Assembly: GCF_007570825.1 (NCBI RefSeq)
Contig: NZ_SUNB01000001.1
Coordinates: forward strand, 2,108,001 to 2,172,000
Length of the DNA stretch: 64,000 nt
From: Pleionea sediminis
GTDB lineage: Bacteria; Pseudomonadota; Gammaproteobacteria; Enterobacterales; Kangiellaceae
Reading direction: 5' to 3'
Within the stretch, counting starts at the first letter, position 1; every line of letters starts with the position of its first letter. The notes under the pieces are model-generated. The model was not told the origin of the DNA, searched no databases, and saw nothing but the letters and a program-made list of their open reading frames with translations. The translations under genes and the position numbers were made by a program. This document shows positions 9,574 to 18,849 of the stretch, in pieces.

Positions 9574-10026
9574 TTACTGGTAAATAAATTTCGTAAAAAG
9601 GACGTTTTCGACAATTTCTGAGCCAGTTTCTTCTTTGAGTACTTCTGACAGTTTAACTTTTACAATTTCTCGAATTTCATCCCGTCGATCAAGGCTTTTA
9701 ACAAGCTCTTCATCCAGACCATTGATGACGTTGATTAATGTATGTTCAACCAGTGGTTTATGATATTCAAGAAGGTCCAGGTTTTCGATGGAGTTGACCT
9801 GAAACTGAACATCGATAGTGATAAACCCAAGTTTACGTGAGGGTGGCTTCTGATAATTAGTGATGATATTTGGGTCTAAATCGTAATAATGGACTTCAGG
9901 TGGCGGGCCCTGGTCCGCTGCTTTCTCTTCTGCTGCGGGATCCTCTGCAGCAGGTTCTTCGGCCGCAAATGAACTCATAATAGCGAAAAGTGAGCAAACA
10001 CTAATCAGGCGAATGACAGTACCCAT
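9574..10026 (-). CDS. FliL-like periplasmic/membrane protein
   Basis: This protein of about 150 residues begins with a signal peptide (VIRLISVCSLFAIMSSFAA). A low-complexity Ala/Glu/Pro segment follows (EEPAAEDPAAEEKAADQG), then a FliL-like domain (YYDLDPNIITNYQ... ending RDEIREIVKVKLSEVLKEETG). FliL normally modulates the flagellar motor, but no flagellar gene is visible here and FliL-like proteins next to ubiCA are known in other gammaproteobacteria. The ATG at 10026 has an AGGA ten bases before it. An ATG at 10050 adds eight residues but has no ribosome site. Confidence 0.8.
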   Translation of the reverse strand: MGTVIRLISVCSLFAIMSSFAAEEPAAEDPAAEEKAADQGPPPEVHYYDLDPNIITNYQKPPSRKLGFITIDVQFQVNSIENLDLLEYHKPLVEHTLINVINGLDEELVKSLDRRDEIREIVKVKLSEVLKEETGSEIVENVLFTKFIYQ

Positions 10027-10135
10027 TTTAAAGATATCCTGTGACTCCATTGTCGTGTATACAGAAAAGTATAGACGCTGCTCAGATCATCGCAATACTG
10101 TGATGTGAGTTAATTCTCGACTTGAGTTTGGGGAA

Positions 10136-10675
10136 ATGTGGCGTTTCAGGATACAATTTGGCGGTCAATGTTTAAGAGGTGTGGAAGGCTTGAAAGCAGG
10201 AACTGGACAAGATTGGCTCACTTTTAGAGGTTCGCTCACAGAAAAAATGGAGCAAGTTAGTGGCTCGCCAATGTCGGTTAAAATACTAAATCAGGGAATG
10301 CTGCCTATTTATTCAGAAGAGCGAGCGTTTCTTAATCTGTCTGAAAGACAATGGGGCTGGGTCCGCGAGGTTGAACTGTCGTTTGATGGTGTGCCCTGGG
10401 TTTTGGCGCGTACTGTTATTCCGCAAAAATCATTGGTAAAAAATATTCGACGTATTACTTTGTTGAGAGATAAGCCGTTGGGTCCACTATTATTTCATCG
10501 CTTAAATGCTCAGCGCTGTGAAATTGACTTTGAACGGGTGAATAGTACAAGTTGGACACATCATATCGCTCAAAATTTGCTATGGTGTAGAAGGTCGACC
10601 TTTTTAATTCAGCAAAAAATATTATTACTCCGAGAATTATTTTTACCGAGTCATCCCGTTTATGGAAATGAATGA
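10136..10675 (+). CDS. ubiC: Chorismate lyase
   Basis: This 179-residue enzyme splits chorismate into 4-hydroxybenzoate and pyruvate, the first committed step of ubiquinone synthesis. Recognisable blocks are EVELSFDGVPWVLARTVIP, containing the substrate-binding arginine, LRDKPLGPLLF, and the C-terminal LLLRELFLPSHPVY that aligns with the end of E. coli UbiC. It overlaps ubiA by 14 bases, the usual coupling, so that the 4-hydroxybenzoate passes to the prenyltransferase. Confidence 0.93.
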   Translation: MWRFRIQFGGQCLRGVEGLKAGTGQDWLTFRGSLTEKMEQVSGSPMSVKILNQGMLPIYSEERAFLNLSERQWGWVREVELSFDGVPWVLARTVIPQKSLVKNIRRITLLRDKPLGPLLFHRLNAQRCEIDFERVNSTSWTHHIAQNLLWCRRSTFLIQQKILLLRELFLPSHPVYGNE

Positions 10676-11639
10676 AAAGAAAGCTGATAATTTTAAAATA
10701 GTAACCCAGAAAGTCTATCGATCGGCGCCCTGGCTCTTCGTAACGGCGAAAGATGTTTTCTATCGAATAGTTCCGGAACCATGGGCAACGCGTTTGGTGT
10801 GCTATGGTTTGCTGATGCGAATTGATAAGCCTATTGGTACGCTGTTGTTAATGTGGCCGACACTATGGGCTTTGTGGTTGGCTAATGAAGGCCCACCAGA
10901 TTTACACATTTTAGTTGTTTTTCTTTTAGGTACTTTTTTGATGCGATCGGCAGGATGCGTCATTAATGATTTTGCCGACAGAGACTTTGATGGCAGTGTT
11001 GCTAGAACCAAACATCGGCCATTAGCTCAGAGAAAGGTATCGCCTTTTCAAGCCATGATTTTATTTTGCGTGCTTGCTTTAAGTGCGTTGGCTCTGGTGC
11101 TGACCTTAAATGTTTACACCATTGCTTTATCTTTTGGTGCTATTTTTATTGCTTCGGCTTATCCCTTTATGAAGCGTTACACCTATTTTCCACAAGTCGT
11201 ACTAGGTGCTGCATTTGCCTGGTCAATTCCAATGGCTTTTGCGGCTTCGACCAACTCAATTACGGTGGAAGCCTGGTTATTGTACGTTTCAACTTTGATG
11301 TGGGTTTTGGCTTATGACACTTTTTATGGGATGGTCGATCGGAAAGACGATTTGAAAATTGGCATTAAGTCGACAGCGATTTTATTTGGTGATGCAGACC
11401 TTGCTATTATCAGCGTGATTCAGGGCTTTTTTATGTTTGGCATGTTGCTGCTGGGTGCACGGTATGACATGGCATCGCCTTATTATATGAGTTGGTTTGT
11501 CGCAGCTGGCTTTATTGCCTATCAAGTATGGATTGCGCGAAAAAGAAAGCCCGAAAAATGTTTTAAAGCATTTTTAAATAATAATTATGTCGGGCTAGTT
11601 CTCTTTTTAGGTATTGCTATTAACTACGCGTACTTTTAG
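10662..11639 (+). CDS. ubiA: 4-hydroxybenzoate polyprenyltransferase
   Basis: This integral membrane enzyme attaches the polyprenyl tail to 4-hydroxybenzoate. The first aspartate-rich motif is NDFADRDFD starting at N102, and the second is DRKDD near residue 225; both bind the Mg-diphosphate of the prenyl donor. The ending FKAFLNNNYVGLVLFLG is typical of UbiA. At 325 residues it is about 35 longer than E. coli UbiA because of an N-terminal extension that is not hydrophobic at first. An internal start is possible, for instance at M52 (MRIDKPIG), but that would be very short. Confidence 0.95.
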   Translation: MEMNEKKADNFKIVTQKVYRSAPWLFVTAKDVFYRIVPEPWATRLVCYGLLMRIDKPIGTLLLMWPTLWALWLANEGPPDLHILVVFLLGTFLMRSAGCVINDFADRDFDGSVARTKHRPLAQRKVSPFQAMILFCVLALSALALVLTLNVYTIALSFGAIFIASAYPFMKRYTYFPQVVLGAAFAWSIPMAFAASTNSITVEAWLLYVSTLMWVLAYDTFYGMVDRKDDLKIGIKSTAILFGDADLAIISVIQGFFMFGMLLLGARYDMASPYYMSWFVAAGFIAYQVWIARKRKPEKCFKAFLNNNYVGLVLFLGIAINYAYF

Positions 11640-11654
11640 GTAACAAACTTACCG

Positions 11655-14126
11655 TTATGCACTTCCCTCGCGCCAGCGAGCAATAGCCCACCGTGCTGTT
11701 TTAAGCATGCTTTCCTGTGTTGAGTGACTAAGCATTGACATAATGAGGTGCTGCAAATCAGGAATGCTGCCGTGAATGATTAAGTCACCATCGCTGCCAT
11801 TTTCGATGAACTTATTTCTCCTTAAAGTCCCAACAATTTGTTGAAATAAAGATTTATCAAAGGATTCTGGCGCATAAATGTTGTAAAGAGCCGAAATTCG
11901 TTGAGCGAGTTTTTGACTTTGATTTTCGAGCTGACTACGACTGATCGCACTTTGCCCTGCGTGTGTGGCAAGTAGTGTTAGAGTAATACCGTATCTTTCG
12001 AGAGTTTCTTTTAGGGTATCGGCCAGTAAGATGAGTTGAGAATATTCATCACTGTTTATATTTGGACGTAATATTTCATCTTCAGAAATTGTAAGAAGCT
12101 TGTTATTACCAAACTCTTGAATATAGTGATTAATCACGTTCGATAGTTCTTCGTCCGAGTACTTAATAAATAGTTCTCGCTTTAATAAAGGATAAACGGC
12201 TTTACAATTAGCAATAAGTTCTGCTCTTTGAAGGCTCAGTCTTTGTCTAAAGCAACTAGCAATTAATGCCGGAATCGCGATTAAGTGCATGATGTTATTT
12301 CGGTAATAAGTCAATAGCACGGCGGCTTGTTCAGAAATTTGGCATAAATTACCTAGTGGATTATTGAACTCTTGCACGGCACCAAGACTTTTGGCTTCCT
12401 CGACAACAGACGCAGCATTGTCATTTGAAATGTACATATCACCGCAGTTAGGTGTGCTTTTTAATAGTGAAATGTACCACTCAATTTGATTAATTAATTC
12501 TCGCTTACCCAGAGTTCGGCGTTGAGTTGAAAGTAGGACTAAACTGGTCAGATTAACGCTATTAACAATGGCACTTTGATTAATGTGTGTCATGCATTGC
12601 TCACCCAGTGCTAGTACTTTCTCACTGAGCCAGGTGGGTCTTTCATCGGGGTTTGAAGCTTTCCAATCGTCGACATTGGAGTCTAACCACTGTTCCAAAT
12701 TGATTGGTTCTGCAAAGTTGACGTAAACTTTTCCATATCTTTGCTTTAATTGGTTTCGGACTTTTAGTAATTGTCCCATAGACTCCTTTTTCTTTTTTCC
12801 TCCTTGCATTTCTTTTATATAGCTTTTTCCTTCCATCATTCGCTCATAACCTATGTAGACGGGAACAATCATGATGGGTTTACGACAGCCTTTCATAAAG
12901 TTTTGTACCATCATACCCATCATTCCCGTTTTAGGTTGTAGCAATCGTCCTGTTCGGCTTCGGCCACCTTCAGGGAAAAACTCGACGGGAATGCCTTTGT
13001 CCATTAAGTGATGAAAATAAGCGTTAAATACCGCGGTATATAATCTATTTCCGCTAAAACTGCGTCGAATAAAAAAAGCTCCTGCGCGACGCAAAATGCC
13101 ACCAATTGGCCAAAAGTTTAAATTAATTCCAGCTGCGATGTGAGGTGTCATTAAACCTTCGTAGTAAAGGACATAAGAGAGTAGTAGGTAATCAATATGG
13201 CTTCGATGGCAGGGCACATAAACAATTTCATGGTCATTAGCGAGTTCACGAACTCGCTCAGCATTGAATACTTTTATACCGCCATACATTTTGTTCCAAA
13301 CCCAGGATAAAATGCTACTCATAAATCGAATGGTTTTGTACGAGTAATTTGCAGCAATTTCATCTGCGTATTTCAGTGCATTTTTTCGTGCTTTTTCATA
13401 AGAGATGTTTTTCTTTTTTTGTTCGCGTTTAATAGATTCTATTACAGTATCATTTGCTAACAGACTGGTGATCACTTGTTTTCGGTTAGCAACGAGTGGG
13501 CCCATTGCTGCAATCCACTGACGATGAAAGTAAACACGCAGAGTTCGCGTAATTTTTCGAGCTTTATGTTCTAAGTTGGAGTGTTGGTCGAGTAAATTTA
13601 GTTTTAATGGTTTTCCAAAACGCATAAAACTATTGCGACCCTGGAACAACAAAATTAGTAGCTTTCTTAGTGGAGTTGCACTTTCTGTATCAGTTAATAA
13701 CAAACGCAATAAAGATTTTTCGCGACCGGGGTTGCGTCCCCAATAGATTGAAACAGGTAAAATTTGAGGATGATCCTGATTGTGTTCATGCTGTTTTAAT
13801 AAAGCTTGTAGTCGGTCAAAATATTTTTTTATGGTTGATGGTCGACGACCAAAAATCTGTTTATGCTGAATAAAAAATACAGCGCCATTGGGGATATCAT
13901 CTTGAGTAGAGTTTATGTATTTGGGCTCTGGCAATCCCAGTTTTTTACACTGCTGCTCGAGCATAATGAAGCTGCTGGTCGCACGTGTCCGCATGACATA
14001 GTAAACTGGTTTTTCCAGATCTATGTTAAGCGATTCTTTGGGTTGTTCTGGAATAGCCTTTATTCTTACTAACCAGTTAATCGGTAACTTGGCTAGACTA
14101 AAATACAAATGTCGTAATCCAAACAT
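11655..14126 (-). CDS. plsB: Glycerol-3-phosphate acyltransferase
   Basis: PlsB makes lysophosphatidic acid from glycerol-3-phosphate and acyl-ACP/CoA at the inner membrane, the first step of phospholipid synthesis. The 823-residue length is close to the E. coli protein (807). The acyltransferase motifs are visible: HRSHID (HX4D, block I) near residue 305, GAFFIRRSF (block II), FPEGGRSRTGR (block III) and IMIVPVYIGYE (block IV). It converges with ubiA, only 15 bases between stops. Confidence 0.96.
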   Translation of the reverse strand: MFGLRHLYFSLAKLPINWLVRIKAIPEQPKESLNIDLEKPVYYVMRTRATSSFIMLEQQCKKLGLPEPKYINSTQDDIPNGAVFFIQHKQIFGRRPSTIKKYFDRLQALLKQHEHNQDHPQILPVSIYWGRNPGREKSLLRLLLTDTESATPLRKLLILLFQGRNSFMRFGKPLKLNLLDQHSNLEHKARKITRTLRVYFHRQWIAAMGPLVANRKQVITSLLANDTVIESIKREQKKKNISYEKARKNALKYADEIAANYSYKTIRFMSSILSWVWNKMYGGIKVFNAERVRELANDHEIVYVPCHRSHIDYLLLSYVLYYEGLMTPHIAAGINLNFWPIGGILRRAGAFFIRRSFSGNRLYTAVFNAYFHHLMDKGIPVEFFPEGGRSRTGRLLQPKTGMMGMMVQNFMKGCRKPIMIVPVYIGYERMMEGKSYIKEMQGGKKKKESMGQLLKVRNQLKQRYGKVYVNFAEPINLEQWLDSNVDDWKASNPDERPTWLSEKVLALGEQCMTHINQSAIVNSVNLTSLVLLSTQRRTLGKRELINQIEWYISLLKSTPNCGDMYISNDNAASVVEEAKSLGAVQEFNNPLGNLCQISEQAAVLLTYYRNNIMHLIAIPALIASCFRQRLSLQRAELIANCKAVYPLLKRELFIKYSDEELSNVINHYIQEFGNNKLLTISEDEILRPNINSDEYSQLILLADTLKETLERYGITLTLLATHAGQSAISRSQLENQSQKLAQRISALYNIYAPESFDKSLFQQIVGTLRRNKFIENGSDGDLIIHGSIPDLQHLIMSMLSHSTQESMLKTARWAIARWREGSA

Positions 14127-14141
14127 AGTTATTCTTCTTCG

Positions 14142-15374
14142 CTAAATTAAAACTTCAACGGGTGCAGGGTGACTGAGAAAATCTTTAGGGCTCGCGGTAA
14201 AACCGTAAGCGCCAGACTGATAAATCACAATGTAATCACCAATTGATATATTGGGTAATGGTAGTTTTTGTGCCAACAAGTCAAGTGGTGTGCATAAAGG
14301 CCCGACAACATTAATGGGCTGCACGTTGTCTTGACTCATTTTATTGGCAACATTAACGGGATAATTTTTTCTTATAACTTGTCCAAAATTTCCTGATGCG
14401 GCTAGATGATGGTGGAGACCTCCATCGACAATTGCATAAAGCTCGCCGCGTGACTCTTTAATGTCGGTTACTTGGCAAATAAAAACACCGGCTTCACCAA
14501 CTAGAAAACGGCCTAATTCTAAAATAACCTCGGTTTTACCAAATTCGTTGCTGTATTCTTTGGTAAGACGTTTAATATTTGCTGTAACGGGTTCAATGTC
14601 GAGATGCTTTTCTCCGGGGAAATAAGGTATTCCAAATCCTCCGCCAATATTCAGTGAAGGAACAGTGATATCACATTCTGTTTTTAGTTTTTTTGCCAGT
14701 TCAAAAATATTATTGTGGGCTTCAATAATGGCATCAGGATTTAAATTTTGAGAACCGGTGAAAATATGAAATCCATGAAAGTTGAACTTTGCCTTTTTGA
14801 TTTCATCAACGAGTGCGGGAACGCGTTCTGCATCGACACCAAACTGTTGTGGTCCGCCTGCCATTTTCATACCTGACGTTTTTAGTTGAAAGTCAGGATT
14901 AACGCGAATCGCAACGCGCGGAATTATGTTGAGTTGTTTGCTGACCGTAACGACTCTATTAAATTCTATTTCTGACTCAATGTTAATCGTGACTCCAGAA
15001 GCCACAGCCATGGTTAATTCTTTCTCACTTTTTCCCGGACCTGCAAAACTGATCGTTGCCGGTAAGGCGCCGCTGTCTAATGCAACTCGCAATTCTTTTC
15101 CTGAAGCAACATCAAGTCCATCGACGAGAGGAGCCATGAGATCAACTACGGCTGGCATCGGATTAGCCTTTATCGCGTAGTGAATATTGGCTGCACCTGC
15201 GAGCGATTGACGAAGTTTATTGACTTGCTGTTGGATAACGGAGCGGTCATAGGCGTAAAAAGGGGTTTGACCGACTCTTTGCGCTATTTGAGTTACCGGA
15301 ATTCCATTGATCAATAAGTCATCACCATCACTTTTAAATTGTGACATAGGGGCGTGTAAAAGTTTATTTTTCAT
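14142..15374 (-). CDS. PLP-dependent decarboxylase, exosortase-A-associated type
   Basis: This 410-residue protein belongs to the fold-III ornithine/diaminopimelate decarboxylase group. Evidence is the PLP lysine in HYAIKANPMPAVV, the glycine-rich phosphate loop NIGGGFGIPY, and the C-terminal active-site region VVGPLCTPLDLLAQ with YQSGAYGF. The sequence style is that of TIGR03099, the subfamily found in exosortase-A/exopolysaccharide loci, not of biosynthetic LysA. Its start overlaps the upstream acyl-CoA ligase stop by 4 bases. The pair probably makes or loads an unusual building block, but the substrate is unknown and no exosortase is visible here. Confidence 0.85.
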   Translation of the reverse strand: MKNKLLHAPMSQFKSDGDDLLINGIPVTQIAQRVGQTPFYAYDRSVIQQQVNKLRQSLAGAANIHYAIKANPMPAVVDLMAPLVDGLDVASGKELRVALDSGALPATISFAGPGKSEKELTMAVASGVTINIESEIEFNRVVTVSKQLNIIPRVAIRVNPDFQLKTSGMKMAGGPQQFGVDAERVPALVDEIKKAKFNFHGFHIFTGSQNLNPDAIIEAHNNIFELAKKLKTECDITVPSLNIGGGFGIPYFPGEKHLDIEPVTANIKRLTKEYSNEFGKTEVILELGRFLVGEAGVFICQVTDIKESRGELYAIVDGGLHHHLAASGNFGQVIRKNYPVNVANKMSQDNVQPINVVGPLCTPLDLLAQKLPLPNISIGDYIVIYQSGAYGFTASPKDFLSHPAPVEVLI

Positions 15375-16930
15375 TGTTGAAATCTTTGTTTGTGTTCTTC
15401 AACAAGTTTGGGTCTATCGATTTTACCATTAGCGTTCCTGGGTAACATCTCGTAAAGTTCGATGTGTTGAGGCTGCATAAAGTTAGGCAGTTTAGTTTTG
15501 CACTGTTTTAATATCGCATCTGTCGTGTTTGTCGTCGAATTGTTTAGTTGAATCGCCAACACAATAGCTTGTCCCAATTGGTGATGAGGCACTCCAATAG
15601 CTGCGACTTCTGCGACTTCCTCAAATTGATGGACTTCTTCTTCTATTTCCATCGGGCTGATGCGATAGCCGGAGCTTTTAATCATATCGTCTTGCCGGCC
15701 TATGAAGTAAAGATAGCCTTCTTCGTCCATTTTTACAGTATCACCAGACCAAACGGCCAATTCAGGATTTAATAGACCTTCCTGTCCTGGAAGTGGTCGA
15801 TAGCGTTCTGCTGTTTTTTCCGGGTTATTCCAATAGCCGATACCGACATGGACGCCTCGATGAACCAATTCTCCGGGCTCATTTGGTTTGCAGAGTTCGC
15901 CCTTGGAATTAATGACGAGTATTTCTGCATTGGGAATGGCTTTTCCTATTGAGTTGGGGCGAACATCCAATTGACTTGGATGCAGATAAGTACTGCGAAA
16001 AGCTTCCGTTAAACCGTACATTAGATATGGCTGGGTATTGGGCAGTTTGGAACGTAACTTGTGCAGTGTGGTCTTTGGCATGGTGCCACCACTGTTGGTA
16101 ATGTAACGTAAACTTTCAAGTGAGTCAGGCCATGGGAGTTCTGCCAGTTGAACCCATAAAGGTGGAACAGCAGCTAGTCCGGTTATTTGATATTTATCGA
16201 TTGCTTTTATGACATCGCGGGGCAATAAATATTCCAGTAAAACAACGCTGGCACCGGTTAAAAAAGCGGTGGTTAATTGGCTCAGTCCGTAATCAAAACT
16301 TAACGGTAAAACGGACAAAATACGATCGTCGACGTGATTTTCAAGATACTGAGCAACACTGTATGCGCCAGCGACCATGTTTAAATGCGACAAGACAACG
16401 CCTTTCGGTTTTCCGGTACTTCCAGAAGTATAAAGTAGTGCGGCAATATCGCGATTGATACGTCGATGCGGCGGAAAAGTATCGACGTGAGAATCAAGTG
16501 ACCAATAATGGCATTGAGCATCTTGCGGGCTCGGATCGTCAATTAAAATGATAGCTTTTAATGAAGTTGCGTCGTTTAAATGTTCTTTAATTTGTTGATA
16601 TCTGTGGCGTGATGTCACTAAAAATTCTGAACTGGAGTCATTAATAATGTGCCCCACCTGTGGTCCTTTTAGTTGGGGATTTACTGGCACCATCACACCG
16701 CCGGCCAATTGAGCACCGAACAAAGCGACAGGGGTTTCAAATTGCTTGGGTAAATAAACGGCAACTCGACCACCAGAGCTGAGGCCATGGCCCAATAAGA
16801 ATTGAGCAAAATGGTTTAAGGCGTCGGTGAGTTGTTGGTAATTCCAATGCTCGTCTTTATGGATTAGTGCGACGCGTCCAGGGTGACGTTTAGCGCTATT
16901 GAGAATTAACTCATGCAATAATTCACTCAT
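15371..16930 (-). CDS. AMP-forming acyl-CoA/acyl-ACP ligase, exosortase-A-associated type
   Basis: This 519-residue adenylate-forming enzyme has the P-loop-like A3 motif (ALLYTSGSTGKPKGVVLSH), the A5 region (YLMYGLTEAF), the A7 motif (WSGDTVKMDEEGYLYFIGRQDDMIKSSGYRI) and the A10 lysine in NANGKIDRPKL. It would activate a carboxylic acid as an acyl adenylate and transfer it to CoA or a carrier protein. Its nearest style is TIGR03098, the ligase paired with the TIGR03099 decarboxylase. It is translationally coupled to that gene. No acyl carrier protein gene is adjacent. Confidence 0.85.
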   Translation of the reverse strand: MSELLHELILNSAKRHPGRVALIHKDEHWNYQQLTDALNHFAQFLLGHGLSSGGRVAVYLPKQFETPVALFGAQLAGGVMVPVNPQLKGPQVGHIINDSSSEFLVTSRHRYQQIKEHLNDATSLKAIILIDDPSPQDAQCHYWSLDSHVDTFPPHRRINRDIAALLYTSGSTGKPKGVVLSHLNMVAGAYSVAQYLENHVDDRILSVLPLSFDYGLSQLTTAFLTGASVVLLEYLLPRDVIKAIDKYQITGLAAVPPLWVQLAELPWPDSLESLRYITNSGGTMPKTTLHKLRSKLPNTQPYLMYGLTEAFRSTYLHPSQLDVRPNSIGKAIPNAEILVINSKGELCKPNEPGELVHRGVHVGIGYWNNPEKTAERYRPLPGQEGLLNPELAVWSGDTVKMDEEGYLYFIGRQDDMIKSSGYRISPMEIEEEVHQFEEVAEVAAIGVPHHQLGQAIVLAIQLNNSTTNTTDAILKQCKTKLPNFMQPQHIELYEMLPRNANGKIDRPKLVEEHKQRFQQ

Positions 16931-17116
16931 ACAGGGGTCACTATTTACGGTTGCTACTTAGTTTTCTAGTTTCGCCAAATTGAGGGTCGTTCGCGAAATT
17001 ACTTCAGTTTGAGTTGTGGTAACTCATTGAAAAAACAGTTGTTAAACAATTTTAAGCAGGGCATAGTGTATCACGGGTTGCGAATTACGTCAGTAGTGAA
17101 TGGATTAGAGCAGAAT

Positions 17117-18277
17117 ATGAGGCTGGTTTTATTTATTGTTTCCATTCTTATTGCTTATGGTTCGTTATTTCCGTTTCAATTTGTTATGACTGATTTTCAA
17201 GGAACGGATATTTTAAGTTGGTTGTTCACGTTTAATCAGCGAACCACTCGAGGCGATATTTTAGGTAACATTTTACTCTTTTTACCCTTGGGATTTTTTG
17301 GCGCGCTGGGCATTGCATCTTATGAGCGAACAAAAAGGCATTGGCTAACATTCCTATTGATAGGAGTGGGTGTTTTTTACGCAATTTTATTGCAGGCTTT
17401 GCAACTTTTTCTGCCCAGCCGAATTGCTTCATCTCTCGATGCTGTAGCTAATTTAATTGGTTTGCTATTGGGTATTGTTGTTGTGAAAATAATGGCGACT
17501 AAAAAAGTCAGCCAATGGTATTCGTCTGAGCAAGTATCGCTAAAAATATCTATTCCTGTCATGTTGTGCGCCTGTTGGCTTGGCTTTCACTGGTTTCCAT
17601 TTATACCATCACTTACCTGGGCGCAAATAGAGTTTAGTCTGCGACCTCTTTATCACTGGCATTTATTGTCGCCTTTTTTATTGGCGGACAAATTTATCGC
17701 TTGGAGCCTGTTTTGGTTTTTTATAGATAAAGCATTTCCTTTCCCCATACTGAATCGATATCGATGGGGACTTTTGTTGTTAATTCTGTTTTTTCAGCTT
17801 GTGTTTGTACGAAACTTAATGGATTTAAATGTTTTATTCGCCGCCATTTTATCAATTATTTTTATTAATCAGGTTCGCCGCATTAGAATTGATTACTGTG
17901 TCGTCATTTTATTGGTTTGGCTATTTGCCCGTGGTTGGTATCCTTTTGCGTTAAGCGACAATGTGCAAGATTTTAACCTTACGCCGTTTAGCATCTTTTT
18001 AAGTGGTTCAATGTGGATGAACAGCTATTTATTGTTTGAAAACCTATTTTGCTATGGTGCTTTCTGTTATTTCTGTTTTATCTGGCTTCGAGATTGGGGG
18101 TGGGTGGCACTTATTTCATTTTTTTCTTTGCTTATCATTGAGTTTGGCCAAATGTGGTTTATTCATGATACGGCAGAATTAACCGATCCATTAATTATCT
18201 TGTTTCTCTCATATGGATTTTCTCAGTTAATATTGAGTCATCCGTCATCATCTAAGACAATTGTCACATCTGTGTAA
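17117..18277 (+). CDS. VanZ-like multi-pass membrane protein
   Basis: This very hydrophobic protein of about 386 residues has roughly ten predicted membrane segments. The N-terminal part has the VanZ-like signature (YGSLFPFQF followed by RGDILGNILLFLPLGFFGALG and later SRIASSLDAVANLIGLLLG). VanZ-like domains occur in glycopeptide tolerance and in many exopolysaccharide and exosortase loci, with no firm biochemical role. The ATG at 17117 is chosen because the hydrophobic region begins there. An in-frame TTG at 17009 would add 36 polar residues. It diverges from the decarboxylase/ligase pair, so a shared function is plausible. Confidence 0.8.
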   Translation: MRLVLFIVSILIAYGSLFPFQFVMTDFQGTDILSWLFTFNQRTTRGDILGNILLFLPLGFFGALGIASYERTKRHWLTFLLIGVGVFYAILLQALQLFLPSRIASSLDAVANLIGLLLGIVVVKIMATKKVSQWYSSEQVSLKISIPVMLCACWLGFHWFPFIPSLTWAQIEFSLRPLYHWHLLSPFLLADKFIAWSLFWFFIDKAFPFPILNRYRWGLLLLILFFQLVFVRNLMDLNVLFAAILSIIFINQVRRIRIDYCVVILLVWLFARGWYPFALSDNVQDFNLTPFSIFLSGSMWMNSYLLFENLFCYGAFCYFCFIWLRDWGWVALISFFSLLIIEFGQMWFIHDTAELTDPLIILFLSYGFSQLILSHPSSSKTIVTSV

Positions 18278-18326
18278 AAAATAAGCACTACACTAAAGGC
18301 TCTCGGTGAGAAGTTGAGGCAGTAAA

Positions 18327-18779
18327 ATGTATACGAGCAAACCCATAGTCGTCGAAGATACTCGTTTTTCTCGAAAGCACCATCGGGCTGCTTATCAGGC
18401 TTTGGTAATTGATTTATCTCGTGGCGACACTTTTGAGCGGCGTAAATCGCTGGATAGTTGGTTAAAGAGTCATGGACATCCTTTATCGCATGGAGAGAAC
18501 TGGGAAAAAGTGAACGGCGAGTTCGATTGGTCTTACGAATACCGTCAAGTGGTTCAAGATGCCATGATTAACGGCTTTTTCTACTCTGACGCATTTCAAA
18601 AACAATTATTCCATTGTTACATTGAAACTGGGCGTTTGACGTTAGAGAAGCAAGAGCAGATTACCCGGCAAGTTGAATTATCGTTAAGAGCCAATAACAA
18701 AAAGGGCTCGGCCAAAAATCCATTTTGGACGCTTTGGGTGGCTTTGATTGCGGTTATACTCCCGATGATTCATCACTAA
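18327..18779 (+). CDS. Hypothetical tail-anchored protein
   Basis: I do not recognise this 150-residue protein. It is soluble and charged over about 130 residues, with conserved-looking aromatic stretches (FDWSYEYRQVVQDAMINGFFYSD), and ends in a single hydrophobic segment (PFWTLWVALIAVILPMIHH), so it is probably anchored in the inner membrane by its C-terminus. It follows the VanZ-like gene by 49 bases and precedes nfi by 70 bases. No catalytic motif is visible. Confidence 0.7.
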   Translation: MYTSKPIVVEDTRFSRKHHRAAYQALVIDLSRGDTFERRKSLDSWLKSHGHPLSHGENWEKVNGEFDWSYEYRQVVQDAMINGFFYSDAFQKQLFHCYIETGRLTLEKQEQITRQVELSLRANNKKGSAKNPFWTLWVALIAVILPMIHH

Positions 18780-18849
18780 TCGTTTGTTGAGTTGAGTATT
18801 TGTTGAAAGCTTTTTAAAGTGGTGTTTTTACCTAACGGAAACACTCAAC

